This document shows, in pieces, positions 24,020 to 38,661 of a stretch of 64,000 bases of DNA. The DNA is from Brachynemurus nebulosus (lineage: Eukaryota > Arthropoda > Insecta > Neuroptera > Myrmeleontidae). The DNA lies in assembly GCA_035578155.1 (NCBI GenBank), contig JAPWDM010000002.1, forward strand, positions 35,016,437 through 35,080,436, written 5' to 3'. Made by a program: the position numbers and the translations under genes. Positions within the stretch are counted from its first letter, which is position 1; each line of letters starts with the position of its first letter. The notes beneath the pieces were generated by a model, which searched no databases, was not told the origin of the DNA, and worked only from the letters and a program-made list of their open reading frames with translations.

Positions 24020-24252
24020 ACCGTATTACACTTGAGTTTTATATTTCTTTCTGAATAAATTTGTGTTTTCTACAACTTAAATTTCTTGCCTAACAGTAAT
24101 TTAACTCGAAGAACTGTCAATCCAAAAACGCTTTAGCTCCGCTGTCGCGTTTTTGTTAGTTGACAATTCTTCTCGTTAAAGTGCTAGGCAACAAATTTTC
24201 GTTAGATAAAACCCAAATTTATTCGAAAAAATACAAACCTCTCGTGTAATAA
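24020..24252. repeat. Foldback MITE of about 235 bp
   Basis: The left arm (TATTACACTTGAG ... TTGCCTAACAGTAATTTAAC ... CCAAAAACGC) pairs with the right arm (GCGTTTTTG ... GTTAAAGTGCTAGGCAA ... CTCGTGTAATA). The loop is about 15 bp near 24135. Confidence 0.75.
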
Positions 24253-27200
24253 TAAGTGATTAAAAGAATGTACTACATTATGTAGTAGTTGGAGATATAC
24301 TGGTATAGTTCCGATTACTTTTGAACAGGAATGTGAATCAAATTTTTCAAACTAATTTTATCGTCATACGTCATGTTATCTGAGTACCATGTTACATACT
24401 TAGTAACCAGTACTATGTTGTATAGAAACCATATCTATTCACTTTTTTCAGGGCAGATACGACACGACTTAATAGTATTCTGTAATATAGTAACCAATGC
24501 AATAACCGGTTGTATCCGTAGTAATATTTTCAAATAATTATTGACAAAATATAAAATTGATAATAAAATTTAACTCTTCTGAGAAGAAACAGCAAAATTT
24601 TGAAAGAAAAAAAGTAGTATTCGCTTTATTTTCAAAATACGTACGTATACAAATTATGTCCTGCAATAATTATAGCCCTATTTACTGAAAATTGGACAAT
24701 ACATTACATTCCTTAAATCTCACCCGTCTCACCCCGTTACCTGGCTATAAACTGGCTTTAGGCTCCGTCGGGCTACACGATATAATAGTGCTCATTGGTC
24801 TGTGCCTAAGACACTTTTTGCAGCAAGTCCCATTATCAGATCTTCAAACTGCTATTTATACAAAACAATTTATTGTTGTTCGACAGGAATATTAGGCTGA
24901 TAAATTAGTGTTAAAAAATTATCGTCATTCTAAGTGAAAAAAAATTTTTTTTTTTCAAATTTATTAAAAGGCAAATCTTTAAATATCTCAATTCAAAAAT
25001 AGATGGACTCAGGCCACTTTTAAAGTAAACAGCTTAATTATCAACTAAAGCATGCTCTATAGTTCTATACTACTCGCAAAATTGCTTGAAGTTGGCCGAA
25101 TACAGGAGTATGTAGCCACTTCCCACTGCCTCGTTTCAGCTCGTTCAATTTTCACTCCATGTCGGTTTTTTGTCTGAGTCAAAAGGCTTGAAGTCTGAGC
25201 ACGAAGTGACTCACGACACTACTCAACCTACTTTACTTGCTTTAGTATGCATTTAGGTGCTTTCAGATGTCTTTAAGTGTACATACGTACAGTTTATATC
25301 ACTTGGATCATCGCAAAGTTCTACAACTTTGTGGTGACGCTACTCGGGCACCGATCAACTTCAGCCAATACTTTGGGGAAGAACTTTGACAGAAGAGGCA
25401 TTAAAAGTACAAGCCACGTTGTCTTAATACTTTTATATATAACTGTAGCTCCTTCAAACATTTATTCTGATATGTATTTTGTAAGTGAAATGGGTTTCCT
25501 CTTTAGTAAATACGTTATTGATGATATTCGTATTAGTAAATATTTATTCAGTGTGTTGTGAACCATTTACGAAAATATGGGAATACATTCTTTTTCTTTT
25601 TATACTAAACTGGATTCATAATGTCAAACCATATTTCTTTACAGATACAGATATTTCTTTTTGATAGATCCATACTCCATACAACAGTATTGATACAATA
25701 CTACAGAATATTTTTGATTATGTTAGAAATATATATCGTTTTGTAAATATTGACTTATGAGTGTCTTGTAATAATAAAGACTTTTTTTATTGATATGTTT
25801 TCAATTTCATTTGTTAGTTACAAACAAAAATTGTCAAAGTTAAAAAGCAAGTTTGGGTGTTCTTTGTAAACAATAACAATTACTTTTAATTGAAAGCCGT
25901 TTTTGGACACAATGTACCAAGTGTTTACATGCAAATACTTATTGAAAATAAAATTCGAATTTCACAAATATCCACCTACAAAAAACTGAAATTTGTTCGC
26001 ACAAGTGGAATGGCTAAAGTAAATTAACTTACTGGCTTGTGGTCTATAACACACTTTTTAATTATCTATTTTGCCCATATTGATTTTAAATTTCATTTTC
26101 AGTTAGAGAGATCCGTTGATTTATTTTATAATCAATGTTAAAAAGGGAGTAATTTTTGTGAAAATAGCCGAAAATGTAAATTACTATAAGAGAGTGACCC
26201 CTAAAAACCTGCCCGACGAAAACGGAGTGCCGTAGCTGTAATCATCGCAAAGTTCTACAAGTGTGTGGTGACGACTCAGGATCTGTAGCTGTAGCCTCGG
26301 CATCTGGATTTAAAAAGGGATCTGGAACCATTCGTAAGGCGCTTGGGTAAAAAAGAGTTGTTTTTTTGCTCGCCATTTGTATACTTAGGAAAAATTTTTT
26401 TAAAATTTTGTTTATCCATAAACCCTAACATTTCTCTCCATGGCCCTACCAAAAAGCCGTAAACTCACGAGCCTGTCAAAAAATCGAAAAAGTTTCCAAC
26501 CTCATAAATTCTATTGAAAAGTGGTAAAAACGATAGTTTAAGATGAGACATTAATCCTCAAGAAGTTTCAATTATGTTTATTTTTTTTTCGGAGAACGAG
26601 TCAAATCTGTCGTTTGACCTAACCATATATAATAAATCCGATATTTTCGGTGACTTCGTTTCATTATACCAAAAATTATTTTAAAATCATTTTTATGAAA
26701 TGAGGATTTAACGTTTCTGATTGACTCTAAAATAATGTTTTTTCGTTTTGTAGTCAGTTAACGGGGACTTATATCTCAGGGTTTTATAGGACATGAGTTT
26801 AACTATATTTAATCCGAATGATAGGGTGTTATTTATTCACTTTTTTCAGTCTAGAATTTTACAATTAGTCCCTTGAGTGGCTGGAAAATATTTAAAACTT
26901 TAATAACTTTTATTTTACATTTCGTTTTCAGTGTATACCTACACATTTTTCGAACGTAACTTTTCTTGGATGACTCCCCTTACCTTAGCATATAACATTT
27001 ATCGAATTCACATCAATAAAAAGAAAATTTCACAGCATATCCTTCTATTTAAAACATTAAAGCGTGATATTTCCGTTTCTTGTTTTATATTTACTCATTA
27101 CTTTCCTGTATAGGTACATCCAATCTGATGATAAAATCTGTATATTTACTAATGTTACTAACTTAATATTTACTTTGAAATGAGTTTAAAAAGTTGTTTT

Positions 27201-28105
27201 AAACTTCTCACTTCATTCAATTATTTTGTAATAGCCAAGATAATTCGAACGTTCGAATTGAGATTTTATCAATTTAGAAATTCAATGTCACCTGTTCTCT
27301 TACATAAATGTTTTAAATCAATGTTTGTAAGTAATCAAAATTAATTGAAATTCAAACTGTATACTTAAATAATGTTACATTTGCTGACATTGGCTATGTA
27401 AAGAGCTAAGATCACTGGCATGCCTTTATCGCTACTGTTAGTATCATAAAGACGGTGTAGCAGTCTAGCTATTATTTCTTGTTAACAACTCTATGGTAAT
27501 TAACAAATTTATTAACTCAAGGACCGTTGAATTGGCGGAGTACAAACTTGCTCCACCATATCAATTTGATCAATTGATTTAGACAGATGTTTAATTGAGG
27601 AAAGTAATATTCTATTCCTTTAATTGTTAAGCAACCCACTTTAGTAGAGGTAGAGGTACACATATGGTCAAATGACCGTACTGAATGATTGATAATATAC
27701 ATATTATAGTGTTCGATTTGGTGTCTCTAGAGGCACACAAGTTGGTTTTAGTGTGCCAATTTATAACTAAATTTAATATAAACTTAAATACTGACTCTTT
27801 ACACTTTTATGGAATATAAGAAAATAAGCTGGTACTTCTAGAAATCATCGTAAATATAGTCATTACTGAAGCCAATGAGAAAGGCTTGATCTCTCGAAAA
27901 TTTGTAATGAAATTTGTAATGGTTTAAGGTGAAACAAACGCTAGCGGTTAGTTATTCATTGCTAAGTGACTAATCTATATCAATAATATAATTAGGAAAA
28001 AATTTGTAAGGTTTTGTGACTATTTTGTTTATTCATGAATATAGTTACGAATAAAAAACAACTGACATCAGATAATTGTACTAATTTGTTTAAATGAAAA
28101 TTATA
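24253..28105. other. Long AT-rich noncoding stretch
   Basis: No supported gene in 3.9 kb. A phrase ATCATCGCAAAGTTCTACAA followed by GTGGTGACG occurs near 25308 and 26240, hinting at a dispersed repeat. Frames of 60-95 codons lack motifs. Confidence 0.45.
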
Positions 28106-28106
28106 T

Positions 28107-28107
28107 A

Positions 28108-28163
<56 letters not shown>
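28107..28163. repeat. (TA)n microsatellite
   Basis: Nearly pure TA, directly left of the foldback at 28164. Confidence 0.95.
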
Positions 28164-28444
<281 letters not shown>

Positions 28445-31249
28445 TTAAGCAGCTAGACAGGTCTCAATACAATGCTGTAAAAATTGAATGTGCTATTAAA
28501 ATATCAATATTACTTATTTTTAGAGTTGTTGGGCGAGAAAACGAAGCACTATAAGTAATTGATTTTGTAGAAAATTTTAGAATATCAAATTAAAAAGTGG
28601 AGTTAGTTCGAAATTGTCCCCAAGAATAAGACTAAAATTGTCATCAAACAAGACTAAAATTAAAAAGCTACATGATTCTTGACCAATTTTCCCTCAGACG
28701 CTATTGGGAATACGAAAAAAGATGATTGAAGAACGAATTAGCTTTTGAAAACGGGCGGAAATGGAAATTTTTTACGGAATTGAAAGCGAACGGAAGTGGG
28801 ATTAAACATAACTATATTTCGGGACTCCGACTAAAAACCGGGAACAGGATTAAAATTGATAAATCGGATGAGAGTGAGACTGAGCGAAATTTGATAATTT
28901 TTCTCGAGATTGGGAACAGCCGGAAATTTTTGAAATTAGTGGGAATGGTACAAAAAATGATTCGCCAACATCTCTATTTAAAAATCGTTTGGTGAGTGAA
29001 GTCAGTCACTATAAATAATAACACAGACCTACAACGAATTTTCTTTTTGAAGCTTAAGTAGTGTTTCTGCTAGATTTTTGTGTGATTACGGGAAAATTAG
29101 TCAAAAAATTCCATCACGTCAGAATTTTGAGTAAATAAAATTTTTTTTTCATTAATTTTTCGATAGGAATAGTTTAAAGGCGATGTACGTTTAGTCAAAC
29201 TTATAATTGCGATATAAAATGAAGTTTGTCTGATTGTAAATTTGTAATTGGTCATTGTCCTATGAATTGATTAAAAAACAACACAAGCAGTCATGAGCAC
29301 TGCTGACAGAAGTGAAATTTAAAATACTTTCAATGTTATTAGGATTGCAAAGTGGTTATACAAAATATCCATGTTTTTTTTTGTGTATGGGACCTACACC
29401 AATTTTTACATGATTTTCATAAGTACGTATTGTGAAAAGCTCTGATGTGATAGAAACAAACCGATTTCAAATTCGTCATCAGGAGGTCCCAAAACCTAAT
29501 AAAACAGCACTGAAGTTAAAAAATGAAAAAAATTTAATTTGTAGGTTTGTGAATTTATTTCGTACAAAATTTCAGGACATCTGACATAAAAATAATTAGA
29601 CCTATAATTCTGATAATTTACGCATGTCAAACTGCCAGTCAGAACTATAAAATATACAAAATAAAATGAAAACAGAAGAATCACGTGAGCGGAGCCAGGT
29701 TGGGATGCTAGTATATTGTTCAAATTATTTAAACATTATTAATGTCTTATTTTATATTTAAACTTGTATTCAATTCGGTATATATAGTAAGGGTACAGCA
29801 ATATGTCAGTATCTACAAATTTAATATTTAATGAATTTATTTATTAACACTTTCAGTCCCATGGCTTCGGCATCCGAAACCAAACAAAACATCCTTAGAG
29901 GCCGACCGCGATCAATATTTAGAATAATCAACAAAATAATTTATTATGTACTACGTACCGGGACACTTTTCATTTTTTGTACATATCGTACATATAAAAT
30001 AATATACATAATATGTTTTATCATCAAAATGTCTAGGCTTCAACTTTTATTTACAATAATATTTTTATCCACATATGTACGTGTGTGTTGTATGATGGTT
30101 GTATGCTTGTATGTATATGTGTGTTACTCATCTTTTTACTTGTAAAACACATAAATGTTGAATCATTTAGTGTTTTGTAAAATCATTTTATGTACTTGTT
30201 TACATAAAACTTGCTTAAAAATATTGTCGGCTTCCGGGGAAGTTTACTGTGAAAGTGCTCGGGCCTCATAGTGTTAATAATAAAAATAAATACACATTTT
30301 ATAGGTACAGCTACTAAAAGTTTGTGTCAGATAGAAATGAAAGATAAACGTCGCGTCACATTCCTGACTGAAGCACTAAATTGATTCTTAACAATAATTT
30401 TATCATATATAATTATCCCACCATAATATTTATTTCCTTAAACTCACATCCATGTTGACTACTATTTGTGCATCAATCGATTCTAAAAATAGCGGACCTC
30501 TTGAATTTACGATATATCAACTCTTGAACTTTAAATTACCAACACATCCTTGATCAATCTCTATGTTTAATTAGATACAAAACCATACGGTACAGCACAT
30601 ATTTATTGATAACAACCGTGCCAGTGATTGTAAACCGGTGGTGGTGGTGCAATGTCTTGTGTCTTGTTACAAACATACAAACATACAGACACCAGACAAT
30701 GCGACATACATAATATAACGGTGGAGAAAACAAGCAGATTATAAATACATATGGTTTGTTTGATCACAGCATAGTATATCCAGAGACACACATACAAACT
30801 CACAAACATATGTATTGACAACAAACATTTAATTTATTATCACTTTATACATACGTGTGTACTTGCATACATATATTTTGTGCTAGAAACATACATAAAT
30901 ACATATAATGCACGTATACTGTAGATTAGCAAAAATAATTTTGCCTCTAAGAGCCAAGGCAGACGTACCACTTTGTAACCATGCGACAGCGAGAGAATTG
31001 TGGCTACTCTGTGGCCGGGTATGTACGCATGTAGTTTTCCTATGGAAACAGAAATTTCAAAGCACCCGGACTACAACTTTTTGTCGTAATCGGACACTGT
31101 CGCAATGTGTCGTCTACTGTCGTTGAGTGTCGCTGTTAGTGGTCAAAACTCGCAACTAGTGGACGACTTATAAGCGACAGGTACGTAAGTGCCAGTACTA
31201 CACCGTATATGACAGACAATATTGGTGGCGTTGATGTTATCCAACAGTG
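28445..31249. other. AT-rich noncoding stretch
   Basis: No supported gene. The 29440-29712 part ends GAGCGGAGCCAGGTTGGGATGCTAGTA, reminiscent of the 3' end of a dispersed repeat. 30050-30130 and 30640-30880 are rich in TGTATG/ACATAC words. Confidence 0.4.
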
Positions 31250-31257
31250 ATTGTACG

Positions 31258-31473
31258 CAGTGTTGGCAGCCGTACGATAATTATCGTACATGTACGATAA
31301 CTCGATGGTAACGTACGATAACATTTTAATCATCGCACGCGAAAACACGATAATTTTTAATTAAATTATAAAGTAAAATTCACTAAATTACATTGTGCAC
31401 GATAATATACTTCAAATATATGAACAATACGATAATTTTACGCGATCGATGTCCTTTTTGTCTGCCAACATGG
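31258..31473. mobile_element. 216-bp hAT-type MITE, 8-bp duplication
   Basis: It begins CAGTGTTGGCAG and ends CTGCCAACATGG. Both sides carry ATTGTACG (31250-31257 and 31474-31481), a perfect 8-bp target duplication typical of hAT. The interior is rich in TACGATAA words. Confidence 0.75.
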
Positions 31474-31522
31474 ATTGTACGTCACTCGGCCACTAAAAAG
31501 TGGCTCGAAAGTGGCCGTCTAA

Positions 31523-32050
31523 TGCCGCTGCTACACGATGCTACGAACACCTTCCAACATTCGACGTTGGATGGTTCATAGCATCGTGTAGCCGTTGTTC
31601 GAACCTACGAGTGTCCAATGTCGAGCGTCAAACATTCGCATTTGGTCGTGTCCCGTTCGATGTCGGTATTCTTGCACCGAGTCAAAGGGATGCTTCGAAC
31701 GTTTGAAGGTCAATGTTGGTTGTGTTCGTTGGTTGCGCACGACTCGTTCATGTGAAGAGAGACAACATCAGTGTATAACATTAGAGATAACATCAGACAG
31801 ATAACATCTTCGTCACGTTTGTCCCAACACATTATACAAGAGAGACAACATCAGTGTATAACATTAGAGATAACATCAGACAGATAACAGCGTTGTCGAC
31901 TGAGTACCAACACATCATCATTCGTATTGGATCAAACATTCGACTCACCGTGTAGCAGATACATTCGTCGCACCAACTATCGAACTTAATTGCCTCAAAC
32001 GTTCGATCGAATGTTGGAAGGAACGTTCGTAGCATCGTGTAGAACCCGCT
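31523..32050. mobile_element. MITE with TAA duplication, copy 1 (528 bp)
   Basis: The ends TGCCGCTGCTACACGATGCT and the complement of AGCGGGTTCTACACGATGCT are flanked by TAA (31520-31522 and 32051-32053). Copy 2, in opposite orientation, is 56909-57353; long internal stretches are identical. A 3-bp TWA duplication points to PIF/Harbinger, though the termini are not diagnostic. This copy has an extra internal duplication (AGAGACAACATCAGTGTATA at about 31760 and again at about 31843). Confidence 0.85.
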
Positions 32051-32101
32051 TAAGACACACGAGCAACAGTACAACCACACAACACCTATAAAAAATACCC
32101 C

Positions 32102-32362
32102 TATCGCAGCATTCTACATAACATAGCGAATTTCCGTTTACAAAAACTAGTTTTTCTCGGAAACCAGTTTACATACAATAATAGTTTAAAGATCTTTTTT
32201 ATGTAATTTTTTTCCTCTGTTAATTGGTGTAAAAAGAATTCGCAAAAATTTTTGAGTAAGTGGAAATTTTGGCAAGAAACTAATTTTTTTTTAAGAACAA
32301 AACCACATTCCTGGCATCGGACGTGTCTGGCTAACGAACTTGTCAAACGGTTTGAGACTTCC

Positions 32363-32365
<3 letters not shown>
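32102..32365 (-). repeat. Dispersed repeat family A, copy 3 (reverse)
   Basis: The family end box is at 32102-32135 on the minus strand (complement of GGAAATTCGCTATGTTATG). It is followed on the plus strand by GGTGTAAAAAG ... CTGGCATCGGACGTGTCTGG, also seen near 37445 and 36098. Confidence 0.7.

Positions 32366-32436
<71 letters not shown>
32365..32436. repeat. (TA)n microsatellite
   Basis: Pure TA between repeat family A and the MITE at 32468. Confidence 0.95.
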
Positions 32437-32439
<3 letters not shown>

Positions 32440-32467
32440 ATCAAAACAAATTACATACATATATATA

Positions 32468-33173
32468 CAAGCTGGTCCAGAATTATGTACCGTAATTGAT
32501 AGAGCTCGTAGTACGTTCAAAAATAATGGTACCTTTTCATGCACACTTTTTTTCAAAACTCAATAATAAGGGAGATACAACCCTGTAAAGGGGTTAAACG
32601 AAAACCATTATTACTTAAATATTTTCCAAACGCTTTTGAATAACGGATTGATATTTTAGGGGTACTAATTTTGCGTTAGAAGGATTAAATTTATGTCAAC
32701 ACTTATTCCACCACTCATGACTAAGGGGTGGTTTTGGGTGGTAGGTGTGAGTTATCATGTCTTTTGTTTTTTAATTTGCAATTATTTAAACAAAATCCCT
32801 GATAATATAATTCCTCAGACAATTTCACCCAAAAAAGGTTACATTTCGATAAATATTTCCGTTTTCGAGTAATTTAAAGTAGAAATATCTATTTTCCAAA
32901 TTATCCCCTAATCATAAGCGATGGAATAATTGATACCATAAATTTAATTATCTTAATGTTCATACGCGCCCCTAGAATATGAATCCAGTAATCAAAAGCG
33001 CCTAAAAAAATTTAAAAAGAAAGAAATCAGTTTCGTTCTCCCCCTCTACATTTTACCCCACTGCTTTATCACCCTTATTATTGAGTTTTGGAAAAAATTG
33101 TAAATGAAAAGGTACCATTATTTTTGAACATACTATCAGCTCCAGCAATTACGGTACATAATTCTGGACCAGC

Positions 33174-33176
<3 letters not shown>
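32468..33176. mobile_element. 709-bp MITE inserted in a TA tract
   Basis: The left end CAAGCTGGTCCAGAATTATG and the right end (reverse complement CAGGCTGGTCCAGAATTATG) pair over about 110 bp. TA lies at 32466-32467 and 33177-33178. TA tracts border both sides, as if the element landed in a (TA)n target. A related end occurs at about 42508-42571. Confidence 0.85.

Positions 33177-33257
<81 letters not shown>
33177..33257. repeat. (TA)n microsatellite
   Basis: Pure TA between two MITEs. Confidence 0.95.
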
Positions 33258-33992
<735 letters not shown>

Positions 33993-34164
33993 CTATACAA
34001 ATTTTAGTAAACTTTCTTGACGAACTATCTAAGACCACGCTAAGAATTACTGTTTATTATGGTTAACTCAGAATGGATTTTCAGATACTGGAGGGTTCTG
34101 TTTAACTAAAAAATCAGGAAGTTTGCTTTACTATAAGCCTTATAATCTCCAAAAGAGAGTGTAG

Positions 34165-34339
34165 GTAGATATAGATTACGTTATGTAAGGTCCGACAGCG
34201 TCAGTGAGACCCAAATGTGTCAAAAATAAAATAACTGACCGATTTTGAAAATTTTTTCCCTATTACAGAGGTAAACTAATTTAGATAGGTACAGGTTGTG
34301 TTATTTGAGATCCACAACTGTCCTGACTGTAATACTTAT

Positions 34340-34397
<58 letters not shown>

Positions 34398-34655
34398 ATA
34401 TATAGGATATTTTAACTTTCTAATAGTAAAAGTATTTTCAGAACCTGTTGTGTAGCATTCTACGCCGCATTTTCCTTCGCAGGACAGTTGTGGATCTCAG
34501 ATAACACAACCTGTACCTATCTAAATTAGTTTACCTCTGTAATAATGGAAAAATTTTCAAAATCGGTCAGTTGTTTTATTTTTGACACATTTGGGTCTCA
34601 CTGACGCTGTCGGACCTTACATAACGTAATCTACATCTATCTAAAATAGTTTAGC
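34165..34655. repeat. Foldback around a (TA)n core
   Basis: The left arm (ACGTTATGTAAGGTCCGACA ... ACAGGTTGTGTTATTTGAGA) pairs with the right arm (CTCAGATAACACAACCTGTA ... TGTCGGACCTTACATAACGT). The centre holds a TA tract at 34342-34404 and about 70 bp of unpaired sequence. Confidence 0.85.
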
Positions 34656-35545
34656 TCTCTAACAGTGAAAATATTTTCAAAAACGGTCGGTTAGTTTATT
34701 TTTGCGGCTTTTAAGATCCCAGGACCCTGGCCCACCTCATACAACATATGAGCTATATCCATCCAAAATAGTTTACTTCTGTAGCATTAAAAAATTTTCA
34801 AAATCGGTCACTTATTTCATTTTTGACACATCTGCGTCCCTTGGACCCTGGCAGATTTTATATGACGTAATCTATATCTATCTAAAATAATTAAGCTAGC
34901 AGTGAAAAAATTTTCAAAATCGGTTGGTTAGTTTATCTTTACCACTTTTGGGTCGCATGGAGCTTGGCGGATCCTACATAACGTAATCTATATCTGTCTA
35001 ATGTAGCTTAGCTCCCTAACATTGAAAAAATTTTCAAAATCGTTCGGTTAGTTTATTTTTGACACTTTTGGGTCCTATGGACTCTGGCGGACCTTACATA
35101 ACAAAATATAATAAACCTAAAATAAACCTAGCCGGATAGTCTAGCTCTGTAACAGTGAAAAAATTTTCACAATTGGTCGGTTAGTTTATTGTTTACAATT
35201 ATGGAATCAGTAAAGCTTGACGGAACTCATACAATATAATTTTTATTCATCAAAAATAATTTTAGTACTCTAACAGTAATAAAAGGGTCCTAGAGGTCTC
35301 ATATAACTTATGGCAGTTAGTAAAGTTCTTGCGGACATCATTTAAATACTTAATTAATTCAAGTACTTTAACTTACTAACGGTGAAAAAAATTTTCAAAA
35401 TGGATTGAGTAATTAATTTTTGTTGGCGTTTTTAGGTCCCCAAAAACTTGAAGGATCTCACATAAGATATCTTAAATCCATTAAAAATTGTTTAACATTC
35501 TAGCACAAATAATTATTAAAGAAAAAATTTTCAAAATCCATCCAT
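34540..35545. repeat. Tandem array of about 120-bp units (family A units)
   Basis: The word GAAAAAATTTTCAAAATCGGT recurs at about 34551, 34671, 34791, 34906, 35027, 35158, 35387 and 35523, with a degenerate unit near 35273. Spacing is 114-136 bp. Units also share TTTTTGACACNTTTGGGTC and ACATAACGTAATCTA. These are the reverse of the units in the family A copies at 5.4, 6.7 and 61.6 kb. Confidence 0.88.
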
Positions 35546-36056
35546 TTAAAATTTTTTCCCGTGCGTGCAAACATATGATGTTATTTTTTATATTTAATAA
35601 TATTACATCATGACATAAATTTCAATTTCTTGTTTATTTGAAATTCAATAAAAAAAAAAAAAAAATCTTCATTACATAAGCTTAAAAAGACTTAAAAGTT
35701 TTAATTTAAATTTTTATTTTAATTTTAATTTTTCAACTTGAGAGAGAGCGATGGTAATTATACTGCAATAAGATGAGACAGAACTTTGTTTATTATAATA
35801 CAATTTTAATACATACATGTGAATATATATGATTTGTTTTCGTAAGAAATCCTAAAAAAAAATGAAATTTTTCTATATTTTATAAGGAATTGAGACAGAA
35901 ATATAAATTACTTATTACACTCACAAAGAGAGCAAAGTGAGGCGAAAGTGAAAAATTACAATTTTCTCGAAAAATACTTAACATAGAAAGAAAATTATAA
36001 GAACATTTTCCTCATAATTTTTTTCCTTTTCAACGATGTAAAAATCAAACTATATA
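35546..36056. other. AT-rich noncoding
   Basis: Includes a 15-bp A run near 35651. No gene seen. Confidence 0.4.
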
Positions 36057-36480
<424 letters not shown>

Positions 36481-37320
36481 ACTTAAAATTTTTTTGTTGA
36501 ATAAAACGTTATTGTTAACCGAATTTGTTTATCTTTGATTTGAAAACTATTTCTTTTTCGGTGTTGTATATCACTAAAGATTCTTGTACAATACTACAGT
36601 ACAGAATAGTATACCATAGTAATGTTCAAATTTTTAAGAATATTATACTCCTAAGTTTGATAATTTCTACACTATATTATTATCCAAGCTATACAATTCA
36701 GGCCATACAAAAAAAACTAAAGCTGAAATCTGGCAACAAAATAATTATAAAGATAATAAAAAAGGTAAAGAAAACATTTTCATATTTTCCTTACACAAAG
36801 TAAATTTTTCGAATTGTAATTATCGAAAGTATTTTAAATGAATCCTCCTGTATATTTTGATACGGAGATAAAATGTCTTGATCCGTAAGATTCGGTTTAA
36901 GTTTAATTCTGCTTCATCTGCGCAATCCAGCGGAAAATTTATTCCAATCTAAGATATGGATATGGAATTACTGTTAGTGATTCATTAAATGTAATGGATC
37001 TTGTGTTCGATATCAAATAGAATGATAGTATGTATTCTGTATGAATTGATAGTGAACATTGAGCGAAATTCCATATTTCGTTGTTGATATAGGTATACAT
37101 TATATTGATTGTTGAGGTGTACCATATTGTGTAGAAGATTGTAAGAATACTGGAACAGTAAACAGCAAAGTGAGAAATGGAGTTTACTTGCGAATAATGT
37201 CAAGTAAACCCTATATGTATCATCTTGTATATGCATGTTGTAAGCATATTTGATTATCCGAACAAACGACAAGAATATGTAATGTTGCTGTAACTTAAGA
37301 CAACAACAAAATAATACTCC
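36481..37320. other. AT-rich noncoding
   Basis: The longest frame (123 codons, minus) has no motif and biased AT composition. No gene called. Confidence 0.4.
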
Positions 37321-38118
37321 TGTCGCAGCATCCTGCATAACATAGCGAATTTCCATTTAAAAAAATTAATTTTTCTCGGAAATTAGTTTATATAGAATAA
37401 CAGTTCAAAAATCTTTTTTATGTGATTTTTTCACCTCTTTCCAATGGTGTAAAAAATCTCGCAAAAGCTTTTGAATTTGGGAAAATTTTTTCAACGAATT
37501 TTTTTCACGAGAAATGTCCAAAAAACCATGTTTCGGGCATCGGACGTTTCCAAATTTCGTAAAAATAAGACGTTTTGTTCTTAGTAATCGTGTGGACCCA
37601 TCACAAAGTACAGAGGTGACTTTGCTATCTCTATACTACTGGAACCAGTGTAACCAAAAAAGGATAGAAAATATTATATATGTGCATTGGGTTTAGTTTG
37701 TATTTGTGTGATCTGTCTTGTGTGTGTGAGTGATCTAAGGTATGTTGCGTGTTGTCGCATACGTATATATAATACTAAATATGCATGTATGTGATTCGTG
37801 CGGTGTTGGTAATAATGACTATAACAATTGACCTATACTCATCCACTACCATCGAACCAGTGACTACTTAGAAGCTTAACTTGCTCAGAACTTATACATA
37901 CTGCAGATTACACGATAGAGATGGTAGTGCAGGTTCTGTATTCTGTGGGACACACAATTGACATAATACATATGTACATACTATAAACATATTATGAACT
38001 TAAATGAATGTCATTTTCAGTTTCTAAGGACCACAAAACAAATTTCCGTCATAGTCCCAAACTTAACTTGCGTGATGAGAGTAGCTGTAATAGCTGAATT
38101 TCCAATTTGAAAATTCGC
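37321..38118 (-). repeat. Dispersed repeat family A, copy 4 (reverse) with extended body
   Basis: The family end box is at 37321-37354 on the minus strand. GGTGTAAAAAATCTCGCAAAA and GGGCATCGGACGTTTCC follow, and the segment closes with GTAATAGCTGAATTTCC and AAAATTCGCTAAAAAC near 38110. It has the same order as 36098-36468. Confidence 0.65.
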
Positions 38119-38659
38119 TAAAAACAGAAACTTATTCGGTATCGTCAAAACACTTTAATTATATAAATATTTACCCAGACAATGTGATTTAATCAAAGAA
38201 CAATAAATAACTCTTTTGACTTTTTCCTATTTTAAAAAAAGATTGTTTTTATACAAGAACAGTATTTGATATTACACGAAACCGAAGATACGAAAAAACT
38301 CACCAAACTAGGTACATCAAAAAATTGTTTTTATTTTTTATTTTTCTAAAAACGGTATTTCTACCATCGTATTGTTTATGTTAAAAGAAAATCAAGGTTC
38401 GACGAGTAAAAATGTGATTGTTTAGTTTCACCGGGAAATGAAATAGAATGAAAGAACGGATAAATGAATCCCTTTCGTCCTGTTACATAAAAAGGTTACA
38501 TTGTACCTTCGGAAGATTCGGGAAAACTTATTCAAATATAAACAAACGTTACTTTCGACAGAATCGGTTATCAAAACATTAAAAGCGATTTCATAAGCGA
38601 AACTAGTGAAAAAGGATTTGATTTTTCGATAAAATCTTAAAAATATACAAGTTTCTACG
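38119..38659. other. AT-rich noncoding
   Basis: No feature supported. Confidence 0.4.
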
Positions 38660-38661
38660 TA

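Noticed and set aside
31595..31804. Identical 69-codon frame also present at 57072-57281
   Set aside because: The identity is explained by two copies of the TAA MITE; the translation has no motif.
34540..35545. CRISPR-like regular repeats
   Set aside because: The units are about 120 bp, degenerate and contiguous without unique spacers; this is a tandem repeat in a eukaryotic genome.
36985..37356. 123-codon minus-strand frame
   Set aside because: AT-biased residues, no motif, and it overlaps repeat family A.
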